This document shows positions 14,051 through 20,152 of a DNA stretch of 20,152 nt, piece by piece. The position numbers and the translations under genes are program-made. The DNA comes from a virus, in the IMG/VR virus record IMGVR_UViG_3300042465_006315, positions 1-20,152 of that record, one strand, 5' to 3'. A model generated the notes under the pieces. It did not search any database, had not been told where the DNA came from, and worked only from the letters and a program-made list of their open reading frames with translations. Position 1 is the stretch's first letter. Every line of letters starts with the position of its first letter.

Positions 14051-14722
14051 ATGTTCACACTGGATTTGCGCGAGTTTCAAACCGCGATGACGCGGCGCGT
14101 GGATGAGTTCCACAAGGACGCCGCCGCCGAACTGAACAAACGGGCCGGCGATGTTTGTCTGCGCGCGATCAAACTCACACCTAAGACTTCGCAGGCTAAG
14201 ATTGACTCGGAAATGAAGGCGAGCAAGAACCGTGGCATCGTGATGCCGAGCGGCAAGCGCAGCACAAACAAAAAAAGCACGTTCCAAGAGTTCAAGATGA
14301 CCGGACTGGCCTATGCTTTGGTAAATTACTACCGCAAAAACGGCAGGCTACCGCGCGGGCAAACCCCAAAGTTTCTCGCCAAGCTCGGAAAAGGAAAGCC
14401 GCTATTCGGTAAGACGTTGATCGACGTGGCGCACAAGCTGGTGAACCGCAAAAAATCCTCCGCTGCCTACATCGCCGCAGGATTCATCCGCGCCGCGAGG
14501 GACTTCGGAAAAACAGTGACGATGCGGCTGTCTGAAAAGGGCAACGCAGCGCGCGGGGGTGGCGTCAAGGCGACAGCGATGCTGCTCGAAGCGACGATCA
14601 CGAACGCGAGCACAGGCGCGGAAAAGGTGGCCGGGCCTGCACTCCAGCGGGCGGTGGATTCCGTCGTCGCCGACATGACGAAACACATGGCGAATCAGCT
14701 CGAAAAACGCTGGCGAAAATAA
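14051..14722 (+). CDS. Basic minor tail/neck protein (gpZ/HK97 gp10-like, tentative)
   Basis: The 223-residue, strongly basic protein begins with a helix (FQTAMTRRVDEFHKDAAAELNKRAGDVCLRAIKLTPK) like tail-completion proteins of the HK97 gp10/lambda gpZ type, then a lysine-rich middle (KKSTFQEFKM; KFLAKLGKGK) and a long C-terminal helix (VDSVVADMTKHMANQLEKRWR). Tail-completion genes usually lie before the tail tube, so its place between chaperone and ligase is unusual and the function is uncertain. It is preceded by a good Shine-Dalgarno. The following 38 bases contain the ligase promoter. Confidence 0.5.
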   Translation: MFTLDLREFQTAMTRRVDEFHKDAAAELNKRAGDVCLRAIKLTPKTSQAKIDSEMKASKNRGIVMPSGKRSTNKKSTFQEFKMTGLAYALVNYYRKNGRLPRGQTPKFLAKLGKGKPLFGKTLIDVAHKLVNRKKSSAAYIAAGFIRAARDFGKTVTMRLSEKGNAARGGGVKATAMLLEATITNASTGAEKVAGPALQRAVDSVVADMTKHMANQLEKRWRK

Positions 14723-14725
14723 TCC

Positions 14726-14754
14726 TTGCGCGCGGAACCGCTTTAGAGAATACT
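14726..14754 (+). promoter_or_regulatory. Predicted leaderless promoter of ligase gene (TTGCGC-17-AATACT)
   Basis: TTGCGC at 14726-14731 and AATACT at 14749-14754 are 17 bp apart. Seven bases on from the -10 is 14761, the G of the GTG start codon, so the predicted mRNA has no leader. The -35 is imperfect. Confidence 0.45.
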
Positions 14755-14760
14755 CCCCGC

Positions 14761-15441
14761 GTGAAGATCGAAACACAGCAGCCAATCGAATGGGAAATCA
14801 ACCTCTCATCGCCGGACATTTTGTTCACCGATGACGCATGGGCCGCACAGGAAAAACTGAACGGCAAACGCTGCGTGGTGACGTGCATCGCTGGCGCTCT
14901 CAGCGCGCAGACCCGCAACGGCAACCCGATCAAACTTCCCGCGAAGGCGAGGGCGCTCTTGCCGCTCGGCAACTACATCGTGGACGGCGAACTTGTCGGC
15001 AATGACTTCACCGCTTTTGACGTGCTGGAAATCGGCGGCGAGGACGTGCGCGGGATGAGCCTGAACGACCGGCTCCGCATCCTCTCCGAGATGAGCGTGC
15101 CGCAGGTGCAGACCTTTTACGGCGAGGACTCGAAGCGGGCGCTCTACGCGCGCGTGAAGGGCATGGGCGGCGAGGGCGTGGTGTTCAAGCGCACATCGGC
15201 GAAATACAAGGGCGGGCGCACTGAGCACCAGATGAAGCTTAAGAACTGGAAAAGCGACACGTTCCGCGTCGTCTCATTCGACGGCAAGGGCATCGAGCTT
15301 GAATTTGACGGCAAGCCCGCAGGCCGCTGCGCGGGCGCGGCAAACCCCGGCGACCTGGTGGAAGTGCGGTTCCAAGACTGGACGAAAGCCGGGAAGCTCA
15401 TGCACCCGGTGATGACGGAGATCCGCGACGACCTCCGCTAA
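14761..15441 (+). CDS. Compact ATP-dependent DNA ligase
   Basis: The 226-residue protein shows the nucleotidyltransferase motifs of ATP-dependent ligases in order. Motif I is E31-K32-L-N-G-K-R37, K32 being the expected AMP-acceptor. Motif III is D75-G-E77, IIIa is FTAFDVLEIGGEDVRG (83-98), IV is E138-G-V-V-F-K143, and V is K159-L-K161. Residues about 165-226 look like a small OB fold (DTFRVVSFDGKGIELEFDG, then VEVRFQDWTK). No N-terminal DNA-binding domain is present, as in minimal bacterial and viral ligases that seal nicks. A GTG start is used; the nearest in-frame ATG (M101) would lose motif I. It lies alone between tail genes with promoters on both sides, so it is a cargo gene. All key residues are intact. 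Confidence 0.88.
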   Translation: MKIETQQPIEWEINLSSPDILFTDDAWAAQEKLNGKRCVVTCIAGALSAQTRNGNPIKLPAKARALLPLGNYIVDGELVGNDFTAFDVLEIGGEDVRGMSLNDRLRILSEMSVPQVQTFYGEDSKRALYARVKGMGGEGVVFKRTSAKYKGGRTEHQMKLKNWKSDTFRVVSFDGKGIELEFDGKPAGRCAGAANPGDLVEVRFQDWTKAGKLMHPVMTEIRDDLR

Positions 15442-15445
15442 ACGC

Positions 15446-15474
15446 TTGCCATGCGGCACGGCGCAATGTAGGGT
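15446..15474 (+). promoter_or_regulatory. Predicted promoter of tape-measure unit (TTGCCA-17-TAGGGT)
   Basis: TTGCCA at 15446-15451 and TAGGGT at 15469-15474 are 17 bp apart, within the 42-base gap after the ligase gene. The predicted start is 15481, three bases before ATG 15484. The -10 resembles TAAGGT at 10700. Confidence 0.5.
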
Positions 15475-15483
15475 GCGCGCCGA

Positions 15484-17403
15484 ATGGCCTCGCCGAATCT
15501 CAAAGCAATTCTGTCCCTCGACACCTCGCCGTTCGTGCGCGGCGCTGCCAAGGCGATGGCGACCGGCAAAGCCCTCGCCGCGCAGTTCGCGCGCAACCCC
15601 GTCAAGCTACTTGCCACGGGCGCGTTTCTCGGCGCGGAGAAAGCAGCCGCTGGACTTGGTAGGGGAATCAGCAAGCTCGGCAATGTAGTTTCCGGCGTGG
15701 CGGCATCTGGGCTTAAAGCATTCGCCGTCTCGATCCCGCTTGTCGGCGCTGCTCTTGCGGCAGGGGTAGCGAACGCTTACAACTTCGGCAGCGAATTGCA
15801 GGACATGCAAGACCGCACCGGAATCGCGGTGGAAAAACTCGTCGTGCTCACGCAGGCGCTCAAGGACAGCGGCGTGGAGTTTGGCGCGTTGGTTCCAGCC
15901 ATCAAGAAAATGCAGGTTGCGATTGTTAGTGTTGCGAAAGGCGGAAGCGCAAAGGCATTCGAGCAAATCGGCCTACACGTCAGCGACCTTCTCGACCTCG
16001 ACCCCGGCGAACAGTTCGAGCGTATCGGCGCGGCAATTTCCAAGATGGAAAATCCGGCTGCGCGTGCGACGGCAGCGGTTGAACTGTTCGGCAAATCCGG
16101 CATGAACATGCTTTCCTTTTTTGCGGACGGAGCCGCGATGCAGACCGCGCGTGATAGCATCGGCGAACAGGCGAAGATACTTGGAGACAACGCGGAACAG
16201 TTTGACCGAATCAGCGACAGGCTCGGGCGTGTGGGTGTTAAGCTGCGCGGTTTCTTCGTGGGCGTTGCCGCTCGACTTGCTCCAATAATGGACGGACTAA
16301 CAGCCGTCATGGATAAGATTGACATCGCTGGACTAGGTGGCGCGCTGGCCGACAAGCTAAAGGATGCCGCGAAGTGGATCATCATCGCAATTAAGGAGCC
16401 GATGAAAACAATCACCTTGATATGGGAAACGATGAAGCTCGGCGCGGCGAATTTCGTGGATTGGTTCGCCGAGGCTTTGGCTAACGGAATCGGCAAGGTG
16501 TGGAACGCGATGGCACCCGGTCTCGCCGGAATGATTAACAAAATCATCGGAATGGCAGGGCCGTTGGCTGGCATGATTCCAAAGGTGAAGCCCGAGGACA
16601 TGCCGAAGATGGAGACGAATCACACGTTTGACCTTTTCGGAAGGGCTGGACTGAAAGCAAAAGCCGACAAAGCGCGCGCCGCTTTGAACCCGGCAGACGC
16701 GGCGGCGGAGGACGCGATTGAGCGCGCGTCGCGATTCAGTATGCCGAAGGGCCAATGGATAGGTGCTAACTTTAAGGGCACTGAAGTCACGGACAAAGCA
16801 TCCCGCCCGCAGTCGGCAACCGATGTTCGCAACATGCAGGCAAACATGGGAATGGGTTTTTCCGCTCCCGGCTTTCCAGCGATGGAGCTTGGAATGGCTG
16901 GCGCCCACATGGCGCAAACCGGATTCGCGAAGGCCAGCAATGACGCGCTGCAAAAGCAGTTCAACTCATGGCGGTTCAAAGGATTCGACATCGCCGGAAG
17001 CGCACCGCTCACGATGGCAAAGGATCGCGCCACAGCGGGCGGCGGAGTTGAGGCTTTGAAACGTATGCAGGGCATGACGGAATTTCAGCGCGGCGGAATG
17101 GCGCTGCCGGGCGGGATGAACCCTAACGCGATGCCGACAACGGGCCTGCTAAAACACCGCGAGCTAGAGAGCATCCGCAGCATGGCGGCTGCGCGCGGTA
17201 TCACTCATGTTGACGGGATGCCGACGCGCAGGCCGGGCGAGGTTCGCCGTGGAGACGCAGCACGTCGCAAGGCATTCCTTCAAGACCAAGAGCGGAAGCG
17301 CATGGGCAATTTGACCGAAGCGGAAACACTCAGCGAGGTGATGAAAGCCGCGCAGGAAACCGCCGTCTCGACAAAGAAAATGGCAAAGGTTTTATCAGAA
17401 TGA
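15484..17403 (+). CDS. Tail tape measure protein
   Basis: The 639-residue protein is Ala/Gly/Met/Lys-rich and largely helical, with a hydrophobic stretch AFAVSIPLVGAALAAGVANA (79-98) followed by the tape-measure-like FGSELQDMQDRTGIAVEKLVVLTQALKDSGVEF. A second hydrophobic block, PGLAGMINKIIGMAGPLAGMIP, lies near residues 345-366. It would set tail length and help DNA ejection. At about 0.15 nm per residue the tail would be roughly 95 nm, if the protein is not processed. A methionine/glycine-rich region (about 440-570) is less ordered. It follows its own predicted promoter and ends in ATGA overlap with the next gene. Confidence 0.87.
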   Translation: MASPNLKAILSLDTSPFVRGAAKAMATGKALAAQFARNPVKLLATGAFLGAEKAAAGLGRGISKLGNVVSGVAASGLKAFAVSIPLVGAALAAGVANAYNFGSELQDMQDRTGIAVEKLVVLTQALKDSGVEFGALVPAIKKMQVAIVSVAKGGSAKAFEQIGLHVSDLLDLDPGEQFERIGAAISKMENPAARATAAVELFGKSGMNMLSFFADGAAMQTARDSIGEQAKILGDNAEQFDRISDRLGRVGVKLRGFFVGVAARLAPIMDGLTAVMDKIDIAGLGGALADKLKDAAKWIIIAIKEPMKTITLIWETMKLGAANFVDWFAEALANGIGKVWNAMAPGLAGMINKIIGMAGPLAGMIPKVKPEDMPKMETNHTFDLFGRAGLKAKADKARAALNPADAAAEDAIERASRFSMPKGQWIGANFKGTEVTDKASRPQSATDVRNMQANMGMGFSAPGFPAMELGMAGAHMAQTGFAKASNDALQKQFNSWRFKGFDIAGSAPLTMAKDRATAGGGVEALKRMQGMTEFQRGGMALPGGMNPNAMPTTGLLKHRELESIRSMAAARGITHVDGMPTRRPGEVRRGDAARRKAFLQDQERKRMGNLTEAETLSEVMKAAQETAVSTKKMAKVLSE

Positions 17404-18113
17404 GCGCACTCCATTACGTCGAAGACTCGACCTTCATCCAAGTCAAACCGCCGCAGTGGAATCGCAACTTCACAGGCGAGCTTGACACATGCACCGTCAC
17501 CTATCAGGGCGCGCAGTATCGCGCGAAGGCGTTTATGGATTCGCTCGGCGCATACGGCACGCTGTCATGCACGGACGAGGCAGGTGCAAACTTGAATGAT
17601 GCCAGCATGTTTCTGGACACCTGGACGAGCGACGACAACCCAGTGCTGCCAACCGTCACGCTGAACTACAAGGGACTGCGCGGCGGGGCGGCGCGTGGCG
17701 TGCTAGCCGAGGATGACGCTTCGCTTCAAACCGCGCAGACGACCAAGCAAATCACCGATGCAACTTCGGTGAACTACCAGAAAACAATCACCTGCTCAGT
17801 CACCTACGTAAGCTCGCGCACAACATACAAATGGGCGGCGCTTGCAAACCCCGGCTCTACGCCGACTTATTCCGCCGTGCGTAACATTCCCGTGCTGAAC
17901 ATGGGCAGCGCGGCGATCCGGCAAATGACATTTTCGGGAATGGTTGACGACGCAGGCGAACCAAGCGGCACCATTTCCACAGGCGACGCAACCGCCGTGT
18001 TCAACACATTCTCGGCAATCTCGCAGACCACATCTTTTCCCGTCTCGGAAATCGTGCCCGGCAAGCTCTGGACGTGCCAAAGCGTGAATGAATACATCCT
18101 GAAAGGAGCCTAA
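17400..18113 (+). CDS. Probable tail-tip protein (unrecognised family)
   Basis: The 237-residue protein starts in ATGA overlap with the tape measure. It is beta-rich with many Thr, Ser and Tyr (DSTFIQVKPPQWNRNFTGELDTCTVTYQG; TITCSVTYVSSRTTYKWAALANPG; IVPGKLWTCQSVNEYILKG). There are four cysteines, three of them in strand-like segments. Genes at this position encode distal-tail or hub-associated proteins, so a tail-tip role is inferred from order. The C-terminus overlaps the next gene by TAATG. Confidence 0.6.
   Translation: MSALHYVEDSTFIQVKPPQWNRNFTGELDTCTVTYQGAQYRAKAFMDSLGAYGTLSCTDEAGANLNDASMFLDTWTSDDNPVLPTVTLNYKGLRGGAARGVLAEDDASLQTAQTTKQITDATSVNYQKTITCSVTYVSSRTTYKWAALANPGSTPTYSAVRNIPVLNMGSAAIRQMTFSGMVDDAGEPSGTISTGDATAVFNTFSAISQTTSFPVSEIVPGKLWTCQSVNEYILKGA
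18102..18108 (+). promoter_or_regulatory. Shine-Dalgarno site (AAAGGAG)
   Basis: AAAGGAG ends four bases before ATG 18113 and lies inside the final codons of the upstream gene. Together with the TAATG overlap it supports ATG 18113 as the start. Confidence 0.55.
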
Positions 18114-18940
18114 TGGCATTTCCAAGCAAGCCAGAGCCAGCAAAGAACGGGTGGATTAACCGCAGCATCGAGCGGTTCAAGGCGTGGGCTTACTCGCGCC
18201 AGCCGATTCCAAACCAGCAGGATTTCGACGTGACTGAAGGCGTTGACGGCGTGCGCTTTTCCATCAAGAAAAAGCTGCTACCGCCAGAGCCTAAGCGCGA
18301 GCATCGGCAGTTTCACATCGAAGCGGCTGGCAGCAAAAAGTTGCGCGTGTTCAATGGCACACTATTCGGTCGACTGCCCACCGGCTTTTCAGCGAATGAC
18401 AACCCGGTATTCGAGATAACGGCGCGCGTGGATTCGTCGCCACTTCAAAGCGGGGACAAGGTTTATGCGAAGGTGACGTGGAATAGGACAGTTAGTGCGT
18501 TTGGAGACATCGCGAGCACCATCACCACCCGCACGGTGGAGGCGGCGGCAACGGTGCCAACAAATGATTACCTAACCGCGACAAGGCACTACCTACTTGC
18601 CACGATCACGCTGCCAGCCTCGAACGTTCCGGTTGTTAGTCAAAGCCGATGGGGGCCGATTGACGACCTGCCGGGGACGGCCTCCGATAACTACACGCTC
18701 CGCTACGGTGCAACCGGCACGGCTGATACCGCATACTACGATTTACTTTACACAAGCAAAGGGCACAAGTCGGACGGCTCAGACATCGCGCCAAGCTATA
18801 ATTCGATTCAGACCTATCAAAGCGGCCTTTGCAGAGTCTATAACGATGCGGGAACGATGAAGATTTTCATCGCGCCGATCACGGTGAACTCAATCGGCCA
18901 AATCACATGGATCGGCCCCGAGGCGCAGGCGTGGCCGTAA
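18113..18940 (+). CDS. Probable tail-tip or baseplate protein (unrecognised family)
   Basis: The 275-residue protein has a basic N-terminal helix (NRSIERFKAWAYSRQP), a linker ending VRFSIKKKLLPPEPKRE, and a long beta-rich remainder (FEITARVDSSPLQSGDKVYAKVTWNRTV; DYLTATRHYLLATITLPA; TMKIFIAPITVNSIGQITWIGP). The N-terminal part could anchor to the tail tip and the C-terminal part form a trimeric or carbohydrate-facing domain, but no family is recognised. It is translationally coupled to the previous gene and precedes the fibre gene by 40 bases that hold a promoter. Confidence 0.6.
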   Translation: MAFPSKPEPAKNGWINRSIERFKAWAYSRQPIPNQQDFDVTEGVDGVRFSIKKKLLPPEPKREHRQFHIEAAGSKKLRVFNGTLFGRLPTGFSANDNPVFEITARVDSSPLQSGDKVYAKVTWNRTVSAFGDIASTITTRTVEAAATVPTNDYLTATRHYLLATITLPASNVPVVSQSRWGPIDDLPGTASDNYTLRYGATGTADTAYYDLLYTSKGHKSDGSDIAPSYNSIQTYQSGLCRVYNDAGTMKIFIAPITVNSIGQITWIGPEAQAWP

Positions 18941-18943
18941 AAC

Positions 18944-18972
18944 TTGACGCACGCCCGAAAATCCGCTACAAC
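18944..18972 (+). promoter_or_regulatory. Predicted promoter of tail fibre gene (TTGACG-17-TACAAC)
   Basis: TTGACG at 18944-18949 and TACAAC at 18967-18972 are 17 bp apart in a 40-base gap. The predicted start is 18979, two bases before ATG 18981. Confidence 0.5.
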
Positions 18973-18980
18973 CCAACATC

Positions 18981-20152
18981 ATGCCGCGCGACCTTGACCT
19001 GACATTCGACATCTCCACCGGGGCGCTCACACTCGACCGCGTTGTTGGCAACTACGTCAAACGCTCGGAAACGCTCACGCTGTCCGTGACCATCGTTTCC
19101 AACGGCGCATCGGCTACCATCCCGGCAGGACTTGTCGGCACGCTCAAACCCGTCAACACCTACGGCACCACGCTCGCGCAGTGGACGACGTTCGCCCAGG
19201 TTGGCGCGACGAACGTCTATACGGCCTCGACCACGATCAACGCCGCCGCCGTCTCGACGCTTCTCGGCACGACCACGGAGCAAGCCAACTGTGTGTTCGA
19301 CTTCGCTGGCGCTGGCGTGGTGGAGTCTGACACGCTCGCGCTTGTCCTCAAGAACAACGTGACGCGCGACGATGACACCGCACCCACCGCGCTGCTCAAC
19401 CGCAACGATTTCCTCGTCACGAACGGCACCGGCCTGCTCGTCAACGTCGCAGCGGGCTACGCGGCCAACGGCGCATTCGTGGCAGCGCAAAGCAGCCTCG
19501 CCATCACCAACGCGACGAACTACATTGAGGTTAGCGCGGCAGGCGTGGCCAGCGTCAACACCACGGCATTCACGGCTGGCAGCTACCCGCTGGCAACGGT
19601 TGTTGCATCAGCCGGCGCAATCACGGCCAACACCGACTTGCGCGCGTGGATCACGCCGAAGCCCGCAGCGGCAGGCGGAGTAACATCCATCACCGGCACA
19701 GCGAACGAGATCACCGTGACGGGCACGACGACGCCGACGCTCTCGCTGCCGAGCGCGCTGACATTCACCGGCAAGACCATCACGGGCGGGACGTTCGTGT
19801 TGCCGCAAGTTGGATACCTCGCCGCGACATTCGATTATTTCAGCGAGTGGATGACGTTCATATCGTCCACTGATGCGGCTACGTGGAAACGCACTCATAC
19901 CACGCCAATCGTCACGACTGAGGGCACTATCCGCGATCCGGCGCTGCACTACGTTGCAGCCACGGGCACGTTTTATGTGGCCTACACGCGCAATGCTTTC
20001 ACTGGCGGAAATAGTTGGGGACTCGGCTCGTCAACAGACGGGAGGACATGGACATGGAGCACTATCAGCACTGGCTCGCTTGCAACTGGCACGCCAGCCC
20101 ACGTTTGGATTGGCGATTGGTTCACTGATTCAGACGGAACCGACCACGTTTT
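18981..20152 (+). CDS. Tail fibre/receptor-binding protein with Asp-box repeats (partial, runs off right edge)
   Basis: The frame is open from ATG 18981 to the window edge (390 residues, no stop), so the gene is truncated here. Residues about 1-135 are a beta domain (ETLTLSVTIVSNGASATIPAG; DTLALVLKNNVTRDDDTAP) of the kind that docks baseplate or tail-tip proteins. The next part is Ala/Thr-rich (about 136-235), followed by a fibre-typical stretch (GVTSITGTANEITVTGTTTP; FTGKTITGGTF). From about residue 275 a beta-propeller-like domain begins: SSTDAATW (295-302), YVAATGTFYVAYTRN, and SSTDGRTW (350-357), the latter a good Asp-box as in sialidases and other BNR proteins. This suggests glycan binding or cleavage at the host surface. 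It is transcribed from its own predicted promoter. Confidence 0.8.
   Translation, partial: MPRDLDLTFDISTGALTLDRVVGNYVKRSETLTLSVTIVSNGASATIPAGLVGTLKPVNTYGTTLAQWTTFAQVGATNVYTASTTINAAAVSTLLGTTTEQANCVFDFAGAGVVESDTLALVLKNNVTRDDDTAPTALLNRNDFLVTNGTGLLVNVAAGYAANGAFVAAQSSLAITNATNYIEVSAAGVASVNTTAFTAGSYPLATVVASAGAITANTDLRAWITPKPAAAGGVTSITGTANEITVTGTTTPTLSLPSALTFTGKTITGGTFVLPQVGYLAATFDYFSEWMTFISSTDAATWKRTHTTPIVTTEGTIRDPALHYVAATGTFYVAYTRNAFTGGNSWGLGSSTDGRTWTWSTISTGSLATGTPAHVWIGDWFTDSDGTDHV

Noticed and set aside
15777-16601. A 274-residue open frame on the - strand opposite the tape measure gene
   Set aside because: Antisense to the tape measure; Ser/Ala/Pro/Ile-rich shadow composition, no upstream signal.
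1-20152. CRISPR array, tRNA, integrase, attachment site or insertion sequence
   Set aside because: Looked for repeated spacers, cloverleaf-like segments, transposase or recombinase motifs and terminal repeats; none is visible by eye in this window.

Overview
The window is a contiguous stretch of the late (virion) region of a tailed bacteriophage or prophage. Every supported gene is on the + strand, packed with ATGA/TAATG overlaps or gaps of a few bases. The order is that of a siphophage with lambda-type packaging: HNH/small terminase, GpA-type large terminase, gpW-like joining protein, lambda-type portal, HK97-type protease/capsid, head-tail connectors, tail tube, frameshifted tail chaperone, tape measure, tail-tip proteins and a tail fibre that runs off the right edge. 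No sheath or other contractile-tail gene is seen, so a long non-contractile tail is most likely. No integrase, lysis, replication or tRNA gene is visible. The host cannot be fixed. The sequence is GC-rich with C/G-ending codons, and clear Shine-Dalgarno sites are rare, which would suit a lineage such as Verrucomicrobiota, but that is only a weak inference.

Layout. (1) 24-2713: packaging genes, beginning with an apparent fusion of an HNH nuclease to a Nu1-like small terminase. (2) 2762-7506: gpW-like protein with an added beta domain, portal, a 31-residue coupled micro-ORF, a single-chain prohead protease plus major capsid protein, and a likely head decoration protein, closed by a strong hairpin terminator at 7531-7567. 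(3) 7610-10681: a three-gene non-structural island (TPR-glycosyltransferase, SAM methyltransferase, GT4-type glycosyltransferase) with its own promoter. (4) 10712-14722: connector, tail-tube and tail-assembly genes, including a canonical GGGAAAA -1 frameshift site that explains an otherwise start-less reading frame at 13817-14047. (5) 14761-15441: a compact ATP-dependent DNA ligase with its own promoter. (6) 15484-18940: tape measure and two tail-tip proteins. (7) 18981 to the edge: tail fibre with Asp-box (sialidase-like) motifs.

The most unusual global feature is regulatory. Six sites with a -35 close to TTGACA and a 16-17 bp spacer end their -10 element only 6-11 bases before a start codon. 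The predicted mRNAs would therefore begin at, or within about five bases of, the AUG/GUG. This suggests a late region divided into several leaderless or near-leaderless transcription units instead of one long operon, with the accessory genes (glycosylation island, ligase) each carrying their own copy of the promoter.
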